Shown here: in pieces, positions 43,900 to 50,759 of the stretch
Position numbering within the stretch: position 1 is the stretch's first letter
Layout: each line of letters begins with the position of its first letter
Source: Bacteroidales bacterium
GTDB taxonomy: Bacteria; Bacteroidota; Bacteroidia; Bacteroidales; UBA932
Length of the DNA: 51,687 nt
Direction of reading: 5' to 3'
NCBI GenBank assembly: GCA_015060205.1
Contig: SUYY01000011.1
Coordinates: 1-51,687, forward strand
Notes under the pieces: generated by a model
The model's input: the letters and a program-made list of their open reading frames with translations, nothing else
What the model was told of the DNA's origin: nothing
The model's database searches: none
Made by a program: the position numbers and the translations under genes

Positions 43900-43907
43900 C
43901 AAAGGTA
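43900..43907 (-). promoter_or_regulatory. -7 box for the GH127-like gene
   Basis: TACCTTTG on the minus strand (43907-43900) fits TAnnTTTG and lies 35 bases before the start at 43864. The nearest TTTG upstream is 26 bases away, so the -33 element is poor. Confidence 0.5.
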
Positions 43908-43970
43908 ACTTTGTGTCAGCCGCAGGGCATAGACAAATATTTCAATCAGATGGATTTTTTCGTCAAAGGG

Positions 43971-45446
43971 CTATTTGCGAATCAACTTATAGACCACTCC
44001 TGCATACAGGACAATCAGGAGAGTGTGTACACCGAGTTTGAGAAGGAGAGATGCTGACATGCCTGTTCCTGCAAAGTAAAGCGAGTCCAGGGCGAGAGAA
44101 AGGGCATAGGTTGCGCCCATCACCAGGATTATTCCTGCAATCCTGCCCCAGCGGTATGGGATAGGATAATATTTCGCGCCGAGGACCGCACTGATGACGA
44201 ACATCACCAGATAACTTGCAAGATGTCCGAAAGCGGCTGCCCAGTATGAATATTCAGGCATGAAGAGCACTATCACAACCGCTGTCACGGCAAGGCCGGA
44301 GAGGGTTATCCATATGGCCATATTTGTCTTGCCGGAAAGTTTGTACCACATGGACACATTGAACAGCATGCCCAATATCATATATGACAGGAGCATCACG
44401 GGCACTACCCCGACGGCCTCACGGAACTGAGGTCCGAGAATCAGGGCGATTATGTCGATATACAGGATCACGCCGAGGAAGACCAGACCGCAGAATGCCG
44501 TGAAATATTCCTGTACGGAAGCATAGAGTTGTCTTGAATCCTTTTCGCGGGCACGACGGAAGAAGAACGGTTCTGCCGCATATCTGAACATCTGGATGAA
44601 GAGGTTCATGATCACGGCAAGTTTGACTGCAGCCTGATATAATCCCAGACTCGAGCGCCATGCCTCCGCATTTGTGTCGAAATATCTGAAAAGTATCCTG
44701 TCGAGAAAGTCATTGACCACTCCGGGGAGAGCCGCCACCATCAGAGGAATCGAGTAGGCAAGCATCTGTCTGAGGAGTTTCGGATCGAGACGGAAACTCA
44801 AGGATAAATAATCAGGGATGAACAGGATTCCGCACACAAGACAACTGATGAATATCGCGAATATCACATAACTGAAGTCAGGAGTGGCAGGGATGAAATT
44901 CAGAAGCCACGAATCTGACGCGCAGTGTTTCGGGAACCACAGGAAGAGCACGAGGTTTGCAGCAGTCTCGGTGATTATCTTGATGGTCTTGAATATGGCG
45001 AACTTCATTGCCCGGCCTTCCTGCCTGAGGCGTGCGAAAAGTATGGCAGTGACGGCATCCAGAGCGAGTATTCCACCCATATACATTATGCAGGAACTGT
45101 AGCCTTCATAGCCGAGGGCCTCCGAAATCGGACCGGCAAATGCGATCATCAGCGCAAGGAAGGTCGCGCTTATGCAGAACACCGTGACGAAGGCGTTCGA
45201 ATATACCTTCTTCGGGTCTACGCCTTCCTTGTTGGCAAACCTGAAGCACCCCGTCTCAAGGCCCAGCACCAGAACCACCTGAAGCACAGCGATATATGCC
45301 ATGAATTCGGTGACCACTCCATAACTCTCCGGAGTCAGAAGCCTGGTGTATATAGGAACAAACAGGAAGTTTATGATACGGGCGAGGATAGTGCTCAACC
45401 CGTAGATGACGGTCTGTCCCGCCAGTTGTTTCAAGGGATTTGCCAT
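43971..45446 (-). CDS. Wzx/MATE-type polysaccharide flippase
   Basis: This 491-residue inner-membrane protein has about 12-14 helices and belongs to the MVF/MATE-like polysaccharide exporter superfamily. The start at 45446 gives MANPLKQLAGQTVIYGLSTI; a longer frame from 45485 would begin upstream of the promoter box. Motifs include FVPIYTRLLTPESYGVVTEF, typical of O-antigen and capsule flippases, and a C-terminal part with LGAKYYPIPYRWGR. The role is to flip lipid-linked glycan units across the inner membrane. No glycosyltransferase neighbours are in the window, so its pathway is unknown. Confidence 0.85.
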   Translation of the reverse strand: MANPLKQLAGQTVIYGLSTILARIINFLFVPIYTRLLTPESYGVVTEFMAYIAVLQVVLVLGLETGCFRFANKEGVDPKKVYSNAFVTVFCISATFLALMIAFAGPISEALGYEGYSSCIMYMGGILALDAVTAILFARLRQEGRAMKFAIFKTIKIITETAANLVLFLWFPKHCASDSWLLNFIPATPDFSYVIFAIFISCLVCGILFIPDYLSLSFRLDPKLLRQMLAYSIPLMVAALPGVVNDFLDRILFRYFDTNAEAWRSSLGLYQAAVKLAVIMNLFIQMFRYAAEPFFFRRAREKDSRQLYASVQEYFTAFCGLVFLGVILYIDIIALILGPQFREAVGVVPVMLLSYMILGMLFNVSMWYKLSGKTNMAIWITLSGLAVTAVVIVLFMPEYSYWAAAFGHLASYLVMFVISAVLGAKYYPIPYRWGRIAGIILVMGATYALSLALDSLYFAGTGMSASLLLKLGVHTLLIVLYAGVVYKLIRK

Positions 45447-45454
45447 AACGGACA

Positions 45455-45462
45455 CAAAAATA
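45455..45462 (-). promoter_or_regulatory. -7 box at the flippase start codon
   Basis: TATTTTTG on the minus strand (45462-45455) fits TAnnTTTG and ends eight bases before the ATG at 45446. Transcription would begin within a few bases of the start codon. The same eight-base spacing is seen at the gene starting at 8374. Confidence 0.5.
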
Positions 45463-45513
45463 GAAACATTTTGGATAAGCGGCAAGAAGCAGTATAAATT
45501 CGGAATGAATTGC

Positions 45514-45521
45514 TAACTTTG
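45514..45521 (+). promoter_or_regulatory. -7 box for the cyclophilin gene
   Basis: TAACTTTG fits TAnnTTTG and lies 23 bases before the ATG at 45545. No -33 TTTG is seen at the standard distance. Confidence 0.5.
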
Positions 45522-45544
45522 CGAAAGAGAAAAGATTTACAACA

Positions 45545-46252
45545 ATGAAAAAGACACTATTCGGAATCATCATCCTGGGACTCATTGCGTCTGCCCTCGT
45601 ATCATTCAACTCATGCTCATGCGGCAGGAACAAGGCTGAGGTAGAGATGGACGATTCCACTAAACTTGCATTGGAAATGGAAAGAAGATTAAGAGAAGAG
45701 CCGGAGTTCGAGTTCGTTACGTCGCACGGCAAAATGACAATCAGACTTTACGGAAAGACCCCTCTGCACAGGGACAATTTCGCAAAACTCGCCGCAGAAG
45801 GATATTATGACGGAATGCGTTTCCACAGGGTCATCGAAGGATTCATGATTCAGGGAGGAGACCCGTATTCAAGAGATACATCGATGATAAACAGTTGGGG
45901 CACAGGTGGTCCGGACTATACCATCCCTGCTGAGTTCGTAAGCGACTACCGACACAAGAAGGGCGCTATTGCTGCTGCACGTAAAGGAGATATGGCCAAT
46001 CCGAAAAAGGCTTCGTCCGGTTCTCAATTCTATATCGTACAGGATGAAGAGGGCTGCAGCCACCTTGACGGCCAGTACACTGTGTTCGGAGAAGTGATTG
46101 ACGGACTTGAAGTCATAGACAGGATCGCTGCCGTCGCAACAGACCGTTATGACAGGCCTTATGAGGATGTGATGATAGTTTCTGTAAAACGCATCGGTCT
46201 TCCTGAGCCTGTAGAGCAGAAAGAATCCGACGACACCACCGCCGCAGAATAA
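45545..46252 (+). CDS. cyclophilin-type peptidyl-prolyl isomerase lipoprotein
   Basis: This 235-residue protein has an N-terminal signal with lipidation-like Cys residues (FNSCSC, about 24-26), a short charged linker, and one cyclophilin domain (about 55-222). Family signatures are visible: FHRVIEGFMIQGGDP, KASSGSQFYIVQD and LDGQYTVFGEVIDGLEVID. The catalytic Arg (in FHRV) and the Gln/Phe of the binding pocket are kept; the Trp of human CypA is replaced, as in most bacterial forms. It assists folding in the periplasm. It is followed after three bases by the HAD gene. Confidence 0.9.
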   Translation: MKKTLFGIIILGLIASALVSFNSCSCGRNKAEVEMDDSTKLALEMERRLREEPEFEFVTSHGKMTIRLYGKTPLHRDNFAKLAAEGYYDGMRFHRVIEGFMIQGGDPYSRDTSMINSWGTGGPDYTIPAEFVSDYRHKKGAIAAARKGDMANPKKASSGSQFYIVQDEEGCSHLDGQYTVFGEVIDGLEVIDRIAAVATDRYDRPYEDVMIVSVKRIGLPEPVEQKESDDTTAAE

Positions 46253-46255
46253 GTC

Positions 46256-46951
46256 ATGGACCTGAAAGGCAGATTCACCCATATATTCTTTGATGCCGAC
46301 GACACCCTCTGGGAGAACGAACAGTTCTTCAGGGATGCCGAGGCCCAGTTTGCAGAACTCCTTTCCGACTACACCTCTGAGGTAGGAGTTCAGGAGATGC
46401 TCTGGCACAAGCAGGAGGAAAACATCCCGCTGTTCGGCTACGGTTCGAAGACATATATGATAGGCATGACAGATGCCGCCTTGGAACTTTGCGGAGGTAC
46501 TCTCCCGAAAAAGATATATTACGGCATCAAGAAGATAATCACGGACCTTGCCTTCCATGAATTCAGACTTATCGACGGTGTGGAAGAGACGCTGAAAGCC
46601 CTCCATGGACACTACACCATGATTGTGGCGACAAAAGGCGACCTCACCGAACAACTGGGCAAATACCGCGCATCCGGTCTGGAACAATATTTCCACCATT
46701 GCGAGGTCATGGAAAACAAGGATGTGAAGAATTACCTGGAACTTGCCGCCAAGCACGATCTCGACCCGCATCAGATACTGATGGTGGGCAATTCCGTAAA
46801 ATCCGACATCGCCCCGGTAATAGAGATCGGAGGAACTGCATTCCACACTCCCCACGAGGTGGTCTGGGTTCACGAGATGATGGACATGCCTCAAAGCGAC
46901 CGCATCATCGAACTGCAGAATATACGTGACTTGCTGACGTTCCTGCTGTAA
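46256..46951 (+). CDS. HAD-superfamily hydrolase (phosphatase)
   Basis: This 231-residue cytosolic protein has the four HAD motifs: FFDADDTLW (nucleophile Asp13 and acid Asp15), Thr in MIVATKGD, a Lys near ENKDVKNYL, and VGNSVKSDIAP for magnesium. The helical cap lies about residues 20-95. It is a C1-cap HAD like phosphoglycolate and sugar-phosphate phosphatases. The substrate is not predictable. It is likely cotranscribed with the cyclophilin gene. Confidence 0.88.
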   Translation: MDLKGRFTHIFFDADDTLWENEQFFRDAEAQFAELLSDYTSEVGVQEMLWHKQEENIPLFGYGSKTYMIGMTDAALELCGGTLPKKIYYGIKKIITDLAFHEFRLIDGVEETLKALHGHYTMIVATKGDLTEQLGKYRASGLEQYFHHCEVMENKDVKNYLELAAKHDLDPHQILMVGNSVKSDIAPVIEIGGTAFHTPHEVVWVHEMMDMPQSDRIIELQNIRDLLTFLL

Positions 46952-47140
46952 AGATGTCTCCACTCGCTTCGCTCGGTCGACATGACAGATTGCGGCAACC
47001 TTTTGTCATTCGGAGCACCATTTCGAGATTCTTATTCGGAGGTCGAGATTTTTGGTCATTTCGAGATTTTTTATTCGGAGGTCGAGACTTTTTGCCATTT
47101 CGAGATTTTTTTGTCATTTCGAGCGAAGTCGAGAAATCTC
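46952..47140. repeat. REP-like palindromes enclosing a degenerate tandem repeat
   Basis: 46952-46989 (AGATGTCTCCACTCGC...) and 47112-47140 (TTGTCATTTCGAGCGAAG...) are inverted, diverged copies of one REP-like word. Between them, at 47019-47114, a unit beginning CATTTCGAGAT recurs at 47019, 47057, 47096 and 47115 (spacing 38, 39 and 19). The minus-strand reading frame through it is a low-complexity Lys/Arg/Pro/Asn repeat with no known domain and is considered non-coding. It begins at the stop of the HAD gene and may help end its transcript. Confidence 0.7.
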
Positions 47141-47189
47141 TGGCACGGTATTCGCAATAAACTTACACCGAATAGTTTTTTCATAGGTT

Positions 47190-47246
47190 AAGTTTTAGGT
47201 TAGAATTGCGGTGGCCTTCCGATGTGAATCGGGAGGCCACTATCTT
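47190..47246 (+). repeat. direct repeat copy 1 with GTGA-loop hairpin
   Basis: About 57 bases (AAGTTTTAGGTTAGAATTGC onward) recur in the same orientation at 49511-49566. The core at 47211-47240 folds as a 13-base stem around a GTGA loop, with one G-T pair. Together the two copies bracket the fimbrillin-like gene and the 36-residue gene. Confidence 0.8.
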
Positions 47247-47263
47247 TTATTGTCCTCTTGCTT

Positions 47264-47382
47264 TCTTCGCGCTTTCTTCGCGCTTTCTTCACCGCGCTGT
47301 CCACGAAAAGTGAGGTTTTTATGGACAGGAGGCTGAAATTGATGCTTCTGTCCATGAAAAGGGCCGTTTTTGTGGATAGAAG
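47264..47382 (+). repeat. short tandem repeat and two related hairpins
   Basis: An 11-base unit (CTTTCTTCGCG) is repeated two and a half times near 47263-47292. It is followed by hairpins at 47297-47328 (CTGTCCA...TGGACAG) and 47345-47382 (CTTCTGTCCA...TGGATAGAAG) that share the stem and a GAAAAG...GTTTTT interior. They are non-coding. Their function is unknown. Confidence 0.65.
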
Positions 47383-47383
47383 A

Positions 47384-47408
47384 GATTCCCGATCAGGTCG
47401 GGAATGAC
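47384..47408 (+). repeat. 25-bp palindromic direct repeat, copy 1
   Basis: GATTCCCGATCAGGTCGGG plus AATGAC occurs here and, identically, at 49103-49127. Inside it ATTCCCGA and TCGGGAAT pair around CAGG-type loop bases. This inner pair tightly flanks the fimbrillin-like gene. Confidence 0.85.
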
Positions 47409-47438
47409 AATTCGCCAGCGTGAGTGACGAGGAATTCG

Positions 47439-47538
47439 GTCGGCTTACGCCGACACGGGATTTTTCAGGCGGTGAGCCGAGAGGCTCTTCACCTGAAAAA
47501 TCATGGGGAATTCCAAGTCCCGCTTACGCAAGGACTTG
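47439..47538 (-). promoter_or_regulatory. three consecutive hairpins immediately after the fimbrillin-like gene
   Basis: In minus-strand order from the stop codon: CAAGTCC/GGACTTG stem (47538-47514) directly abutting the stop; an 11-base stem GATTTTTCAGG/CCTGAAAAATC (47502-47459) with an inner GAGCC/GGCTC stem; and a 6-base stem GTCGGC/GCCGAC with a 4-base loop (47454-47439). DGR variable regions are typically followed by a DNA hairpin needed for retrohoming, so these are candidates for that element. Transcription termination is the alternative role. Confidence 0.6.
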
Positions 47539-49086
47539 TTATTCCTGGACACAACGGACAGAGTACCCTTGCGCACGGCAGAAGCTGGTCATACCGACAT
47601 CGCTGCCGTTGAAGTAGAGGCTGAAGGCGTCGCTGCTGTACGGTCTCGAAGACCAATAGTAACCGTAGTCGCCTCGATTGCTGACAAGGCCGCCGCTGCT
47701 GTAGTAGCGGTAACCGGCAGCAGGGAAGAACACCTGAGGTACACTTGCTGTATATGAATTCGGACCACTGAACCATCTTCCGCTCCGGCCATTATCATCT
47801 GTTGTCCAAGATGAATAATTGTTATTCAATTCATCAAGCTCTAGCCAAGTAGGCACACGCCAGCCTTCCGGACATGGATCATATTCTGTCTTGACGGGAT
47901 TGTCTTCTGTACCTGAATTCCACAAGTTACCATCAGGAGGAGATAACCAGTCATAATTAAGTCGCGAGAGGCTTGTGAAGAATACATTAGATTTGCTCTT
48001 ATGTTGGCCTATTATTGCTGAGATTCCTCCCCCTTCGATTGTAGGTGTTGTTGCATCATTCTCATCATATCCCTGACCATACTTCCTTCCCCACTGATAG
48101 AGTTTGCCGTACTTGTAATCTGTTGCATGGTAGCCACAATTCACCGGAGCCCAGACGGTCTCACCAATCTTTACTCCAGGGCCATGAATGATGCCATATT
48201 CGTCAACATAGTCGCCTGTTTGAGGAACTTTATCTAGAGTAACCTCTGGCATTACCAGAAGAGACGATCGGAGTACTGAATTTTCCTTGTCTGTTTCAAT
48301 AGTCTGTTCATTGCCAGCATCATCTGTAATTGTAACGGTGAAACCCTGGCTGAAAAGCACAGGAGGAAGGGCGATGATGAACTCGGTGGCAGTGGTTTCG
48401 TTGAGTTGTACGCCGGAGCCGCAGTTCAGAGTGACCGAGGTGGAAGCGTCGGAAGCCATTGTGATGGCTGGTTTGATCTCGTCGGTGTAGGCTGTTACAG
48501 TGGCTGCTCCGGAGAGTTTCTCGCTGTTCTTACCCTGGAGGGTAATGGAGGTGACGGTCTGAGTACCCTTTAGTTGGAGTTTCATACCACCGAGGACATT
48601 GCGGAAGGTGATGTTGTTGTCTTCGCTCACGGCTACCATTGCCATTGAGCCGTTGCCGAAACTTTCGGGAGCGTAGGTCTGCTCGGAAGGAAGGACGACA
48701 TCAATGACATAGTTGGAGCCGAATTTGAGACATTCCACTGTCTCGGAATACGGGTAGTATGCCACATTATGATCCCATTCGGTACCGGCAGACAGATTCC
48801 CTCCATTGCCTGAGGACACAGGTTCAAAATCAGCGTAAGCCTTACCAGCATAAGAACTGAGCAATTGATATTTATGCCTATATGAAGATTTCATAAAGGC
48901 AACGATCTGGTCGCCTTCCTGCCACAGTATGTTATTGTTCGCATCCATTACTGTCTTTGTAGAAGCATCATCTTCTATTGTAGCATGAAGCTCGACGCCA
49001 GACGTACGAGTTTCGGAGATTTCATTTTTCTGGCAGCCAAGGAGTGCTGCACATATTGCAAGTATTGATAGTATGTTCTTTTTCAT
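47539..49086 (-). CDS. fimbrillin-like lipoprotein with C-type-lectin/FISUMP tail; putative DGR variable protein
   Basis: This 515-residue lipoprotein starts at 49086, giving MKKNILSILAICAALLGC (Cys18); the 156-base upstream extension is translated repeat. Residues 25-310 are fimbrillin-like (ILWQEGDQIVAF, NVLGGMKLQLKG). Residues 330-515 form the C-type-lectin-like FISUMP domain (KIGETVWAPVNCGYHATDYK, YDPCPEGWRVPTWLELDELN, GYYWSSRPYSSDAF, RAQGYSVRCVQE). In the last 58 codons, 35 end in C and most exposed positions are NNC codons (Tyr, Ser, Gly, Asp, Phe, Val), the pattern made when adenines of AAC codons in a template repeat are randomized. It is probably a surface or pilus-tip receptor-binding protein. 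No reverse transcriptase is in the window. Confidence 0.8.
   Translation of the reverse strand: MKKNILSILAICAALLGCQKNEISETRTSGVELHATIEDDASTKTVMDANNNILWQEGDQIVAFMKSSYRHKYQLLSSYAGKAYADFEPVSSGNGGNLSAGTEWDHNVAYYPYSETVECLKFGSNYVIDVVLPSEQTYAPESFGNGSMAMVAVSEDNNITFRNVLGGMKLQLKGTQTVTSITLQGKNSEKLSGAATVTAYTDEIKPAITMASDASTSVTLNCGSGVQLNETTATEFIIALPPVLFSQGFTVTITDDAGNEQTIETDKENSVLRSSLLVMPEVTLDKVPQTGDYVDEYGIIHGPGVKIGETVWAPVNCGYHATDYKYGKLYQWGRKYGQGYDENDATTPTIEGGGISAIIGQHKSKSNVFFTSLSRLNYDWLSPPDGNLWNSGTEDNPVKTEYDPCPEGWRVPTWLELDELNNNYSSWTTDDNGRSGRWFSGPNSYTASVPQVFFPAAGYRYYSSGGLVSNRGDYGYYWSSRPYSSDAFSLYFNGSDVGMTSFCRAQGYSVRCVQE
47545..47715 (-). other. putative DGR variable region (VR)
   Basis: This is the 3' segment of the preceding gene from the Gly-Tyr-Arg codons to the stop. 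Invariant framework words (GYR, NRG, YWSS, RA-GYSVRC) alternate with NNC codons. Codons just upstream (for example AAT TCA TAT ACA GCA AGT GTA) are A/T-ending, so the switch is abrupt. The matching template repeat was looked for by eye in the window and not found. Confidence 0.55.
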
Positions 49087-49102
49087 GGTTTTCAGTATTT
49101 TA

Positions 49103-49127
49103 GATTCCCGATCAGGTCGGGAATGAC
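49103..49127 (+). repeat. 25-bp palindromic direct repeat, copy 2
   Basis: Identical to 47384-47408 and in the same orientation, 17 bases upstream of the fimbrillin-like gene. Further partial copies (CGGTCGGGAATGACGAATG-like) follow at about 49131-49197, so the gap between this gene and the 36-residue gene is mostly repeat. Confidence 0.85.
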
Positions 49128-49198
49128 GATGAATCGGTCGGGAAGAACAACCGGGACGGTCGAAGATTACGGTGAGACGGTCGGGAATGACGAATGTT

Positions 49199-49309
49199 TT
49201 ACCAGATGCCGTCGTTCTCGTCGATGATTTCGTTGCTGCCACAGAGCACTCCTTCGGGATAAAACTCCAGTTCTGTCAGATGCGGAGAGATATATTCGTT
49301 TTCTTCCAT
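49199..49309 (-). CDS. 36-residue acidic small protein upstream of the fimbrillin-like gene
   Basis: An ATG at 49309 opens a 36-codon frame. The protein begins MEENEYISPHLTELEF and ends NEIIDENDGIW. It is acidic and has no signal peptide. Short proteins with this 'YISP-x-LTELEF...SNE...ENDGxW' look are common next to Bacteroidales fimbrillin-like genes, but no function is known to me. Twelve bases upstream is a G8 run (49328-49321). It shares orientation with the lipoprotein gene 112 bases downstream and lies inside the same outer direct-repeat bracket. Confidence 0.6.
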   Translation of the reverse strand: MEENEYISPHLTELEFYPEGVLCGSNEIIDENDGIW

Positions 49310-49320
49310 AATGTTTACTG

Positions 49321-49328
49321 CCCCCCCC
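49321..49328. repeat. homopolymer C8/G8 in the leader of the 36-residue gene
   Basis: G8 on the minus strand ends 12 bases before the ATG at 49309, roughly where a ribosome-binding site would be. Length change would alter leader spacing rather than reading frame. Confidence 0.8.
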
Positions 49329-49510
49329 ACTTTGGAAGGATTACGGTTAAAATGCCGAGTGGGGTGACTGTCCTGATCCAGAATTCAGAACCAGCCGACG
49401 GCACAAAAATTCAACTTTCCACAAAGTTCGAGAAATATTTTCACATAACCAACACTGGAATGAAATAATCCCGACAGCGTCCCTATGCACTTTTTACCTT
49501 TCGGGATTCT

Positions 49511-49566
49511 AAGTTTCAGGTTAGAATTGCGGCGCCCTCCCGATGTGAATCGGGAGGCCACTATCT
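49511..49566 (+). repeat. direct repeat copy 2 with GTGA-loop hairpin
   Basis: Same orientation as 47190-47246 and nearly identical to it. The left arm of the hairpin reads GCGCCCTCCCGAT (as in the third copy near 51428), the right arm ATCGGGAGGCCAC (as in the first copy). The outer stem is therefore mismatched here, as in a recombinant between the two types. Confidence 0.8.
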
Positions 49567-49601
49567 ATTCGTTCGATCTGTCATCCACGATTAGTCGAAC
49601 G

Positions 49602-49786
49602 CGTGCCCGAAGGTGTCAGTTTTTGCACCTTCTGACACGGTGGTTTTCGCTAACATGTTAACTAACAATTAATTACCGGGGTTCGGTGTGCCCGAAGGTG
49701 CTAATTTAAGCACCTTCAGGCACGCATATCTATGCTTCCGCCACGACGCAGGAGTTTCATGCTAAAACTCTGACCTCGTGACGGAA
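49602..49786 (+). repeat. series of three imperfect hairpins in a gene-free stretch
   Basis: 49602-49639 (GTGCCCGAAGGTG...CACCTTC), 49688-49723 (GTGCCCGAAGGTGCT...AGCACCTTCAGGCAC) and 49736-49786 (TTCCGCCACGACGCAGGAGT...) are consecutive inverted repeats. The first two share the same left arm. The 1.06-kb interval 49310-50370 holds these, the MITE-like element and an A/T-rich tail at 50266-50370, and no convincing gene. Confidence 0.6.
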
Positions 49787-49810
49787 ATCGGAGCCATTTC
49801 CCGGATTCTT

Positions 49811-50229
49811 TGCCACGACGCAGGAGTATAGGCCAAAACTCTTGCGTCGTGACACATACATGTGTACCAATAACACTTTTGGAGCGAAACTGTTAATATC
49901 TCATATCACGAGTTCCGTTGCCGGAATATGATGATAGTGATTGCGGTCACTTGGACAATTGGGGTGATAGGAGGGCAACAGTCAAGCGCGAGGACGGCCT
50001 TCAGGTCGAGCCGCCCGCAGTGCTTGATCTGTAGTCGCCGGAGGTCGTATATTCCGGCGACGGTGACCGTCTCAATAATGACTTTTGATGTATTCATTAA
50101 GAAGTTCTTCCGATGTATATTGCTGATTCCACTATACACTCGCACCTTCGTTTTGAGGCCTGAGAAGCGACCTTCTAATAAGCCATCACCGCTTGAGCGA
50201 CTTTTGGCCTATACTCTTGCGTCGTGGCA
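49811..50229. mobile_element. 419-bp MITE-like element with 28-bp terminal inverted repeats
   Basis: The left end (49811-49838, TGCCACGACGCAGGAGTATA...) and right end (50202-50229) are inverted copies matching at 27 of 28 bases. The left end is itself a hairpin (stem 49814-49827 with 49838-49851). The 363-base interior encodes no recognizable transposase; a 79-codon minus-strand frame (50145-49906) and an overlapping plus-strand frame have no domains I recognize. No target-site duplication is obvious. Non-autonomous element is a structural inference. Confidence 0.45.
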
Positions 50230-50370
50230 GAATAGCACACCTGAAACGTCTGATTTTAACTCATAAAAAACAGTTTAATGAAATAACTTTCATCAAACTA
50301 CTTATAAAAAATTAAATTTCAATTACTTATATATACTTTAACCAACTATTTTTGGCATCATTACCATCTT

Positions 50371-50757
50371 TTATTTCTTATCACCATACGGAGCCTGCTC
50401 TGACTCGCTGAGATAGGTATGTCGAGATGACTGAGTGTCCTGAACATAACCATCAACGGGGGTCAACGCTTCCCCTATGATGTCAAAACCCAGTGCTTCC
50501 TCAAATTTTGCTATCGTCTCAAGAGTCATGTTGTTTTTACCTTTCAGGAGCATTGATATATGCTGCTGGGTACAGCCCAACTTTTCAGCCAGGACCACCT
50601 GAGTCATTCCCACCTCTTCCATTCTGGTCTTGACGCGAAGAGATATCATGGCAGAATATAGCAGCCAACGGGAATTTCTTCTGCGATATTCTGCATCCTC
50701 ACGCCATTTGCTGGCAGTATCTGACTGATTCTTCATCAAAAATTCTATTGCCTTCAT
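50371..50757 (-). CDS. XRE-family HTH protein, antitoxin-like
   Basis: This 128-residue protein has an HTH domain at about 45-100 (EVGMTQVVLAEKLGCTQQHI, MLLKGKNNMTLETIAKFEEA) and the tail TYLSESEQAPYGDKK. It starts three bases after the stop of the upstream 181-residue gene, so the two form a tight pair in toxin-first order as in higBA. Such antitoxins bind their own promoter. Its C-terminal tail is similar to that of the neighbouring partial XRE gene (LSEPERPPYGKNK). Confidence 0.85.
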   Translation of the reverse strand: MKAIEFLMKNQSDTASKWREDAEYRRRNSRWLLYSAMISLRVKTRMEEVGMTQVVLAEKLGCTQQHISMLLKGKNNMTLETIAKFEEALGFDIIGEALTPVDGYVQDTQSSRHTYLSESEQAPYGDKK

Positions 50758-50759
50758 AT

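Noticed and set aside
46905..47117. Minus-strand 70-codon frame rich in Lys, Arg, Pro and Asn
   Set aside because: It is the translation of a degenerate 38-39-base tandem repeat, overlaps the end of the HAD gene and has no recognizable domain.
47019..47134. CRISPR array
   Set aside because: The repeats are degenerate, nearly contiguous and of uneven spacing (38, 39, 19) with no unique spacers or cas genes.
49087..49242. 52-residue N-terminal extension of the putative DGR target
   Set aside because: The extension is translated repeat sequence; the internal ATG at 49086 gives a complete lipoprotein signal.
49172..49468. Plus-strand 98-codon frame over the G8 run
   Set aside because: It is antisense to the better-supported 36-residue gene and consists largely of repeat and homopolymer sequence.
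49906..50145. Minus-strand 79-codon frame within the MITE-like element
   Set aside because: No signal, domain or promoter box, and an equally open frame overlaps on the other strand; kept only as a note under the element.
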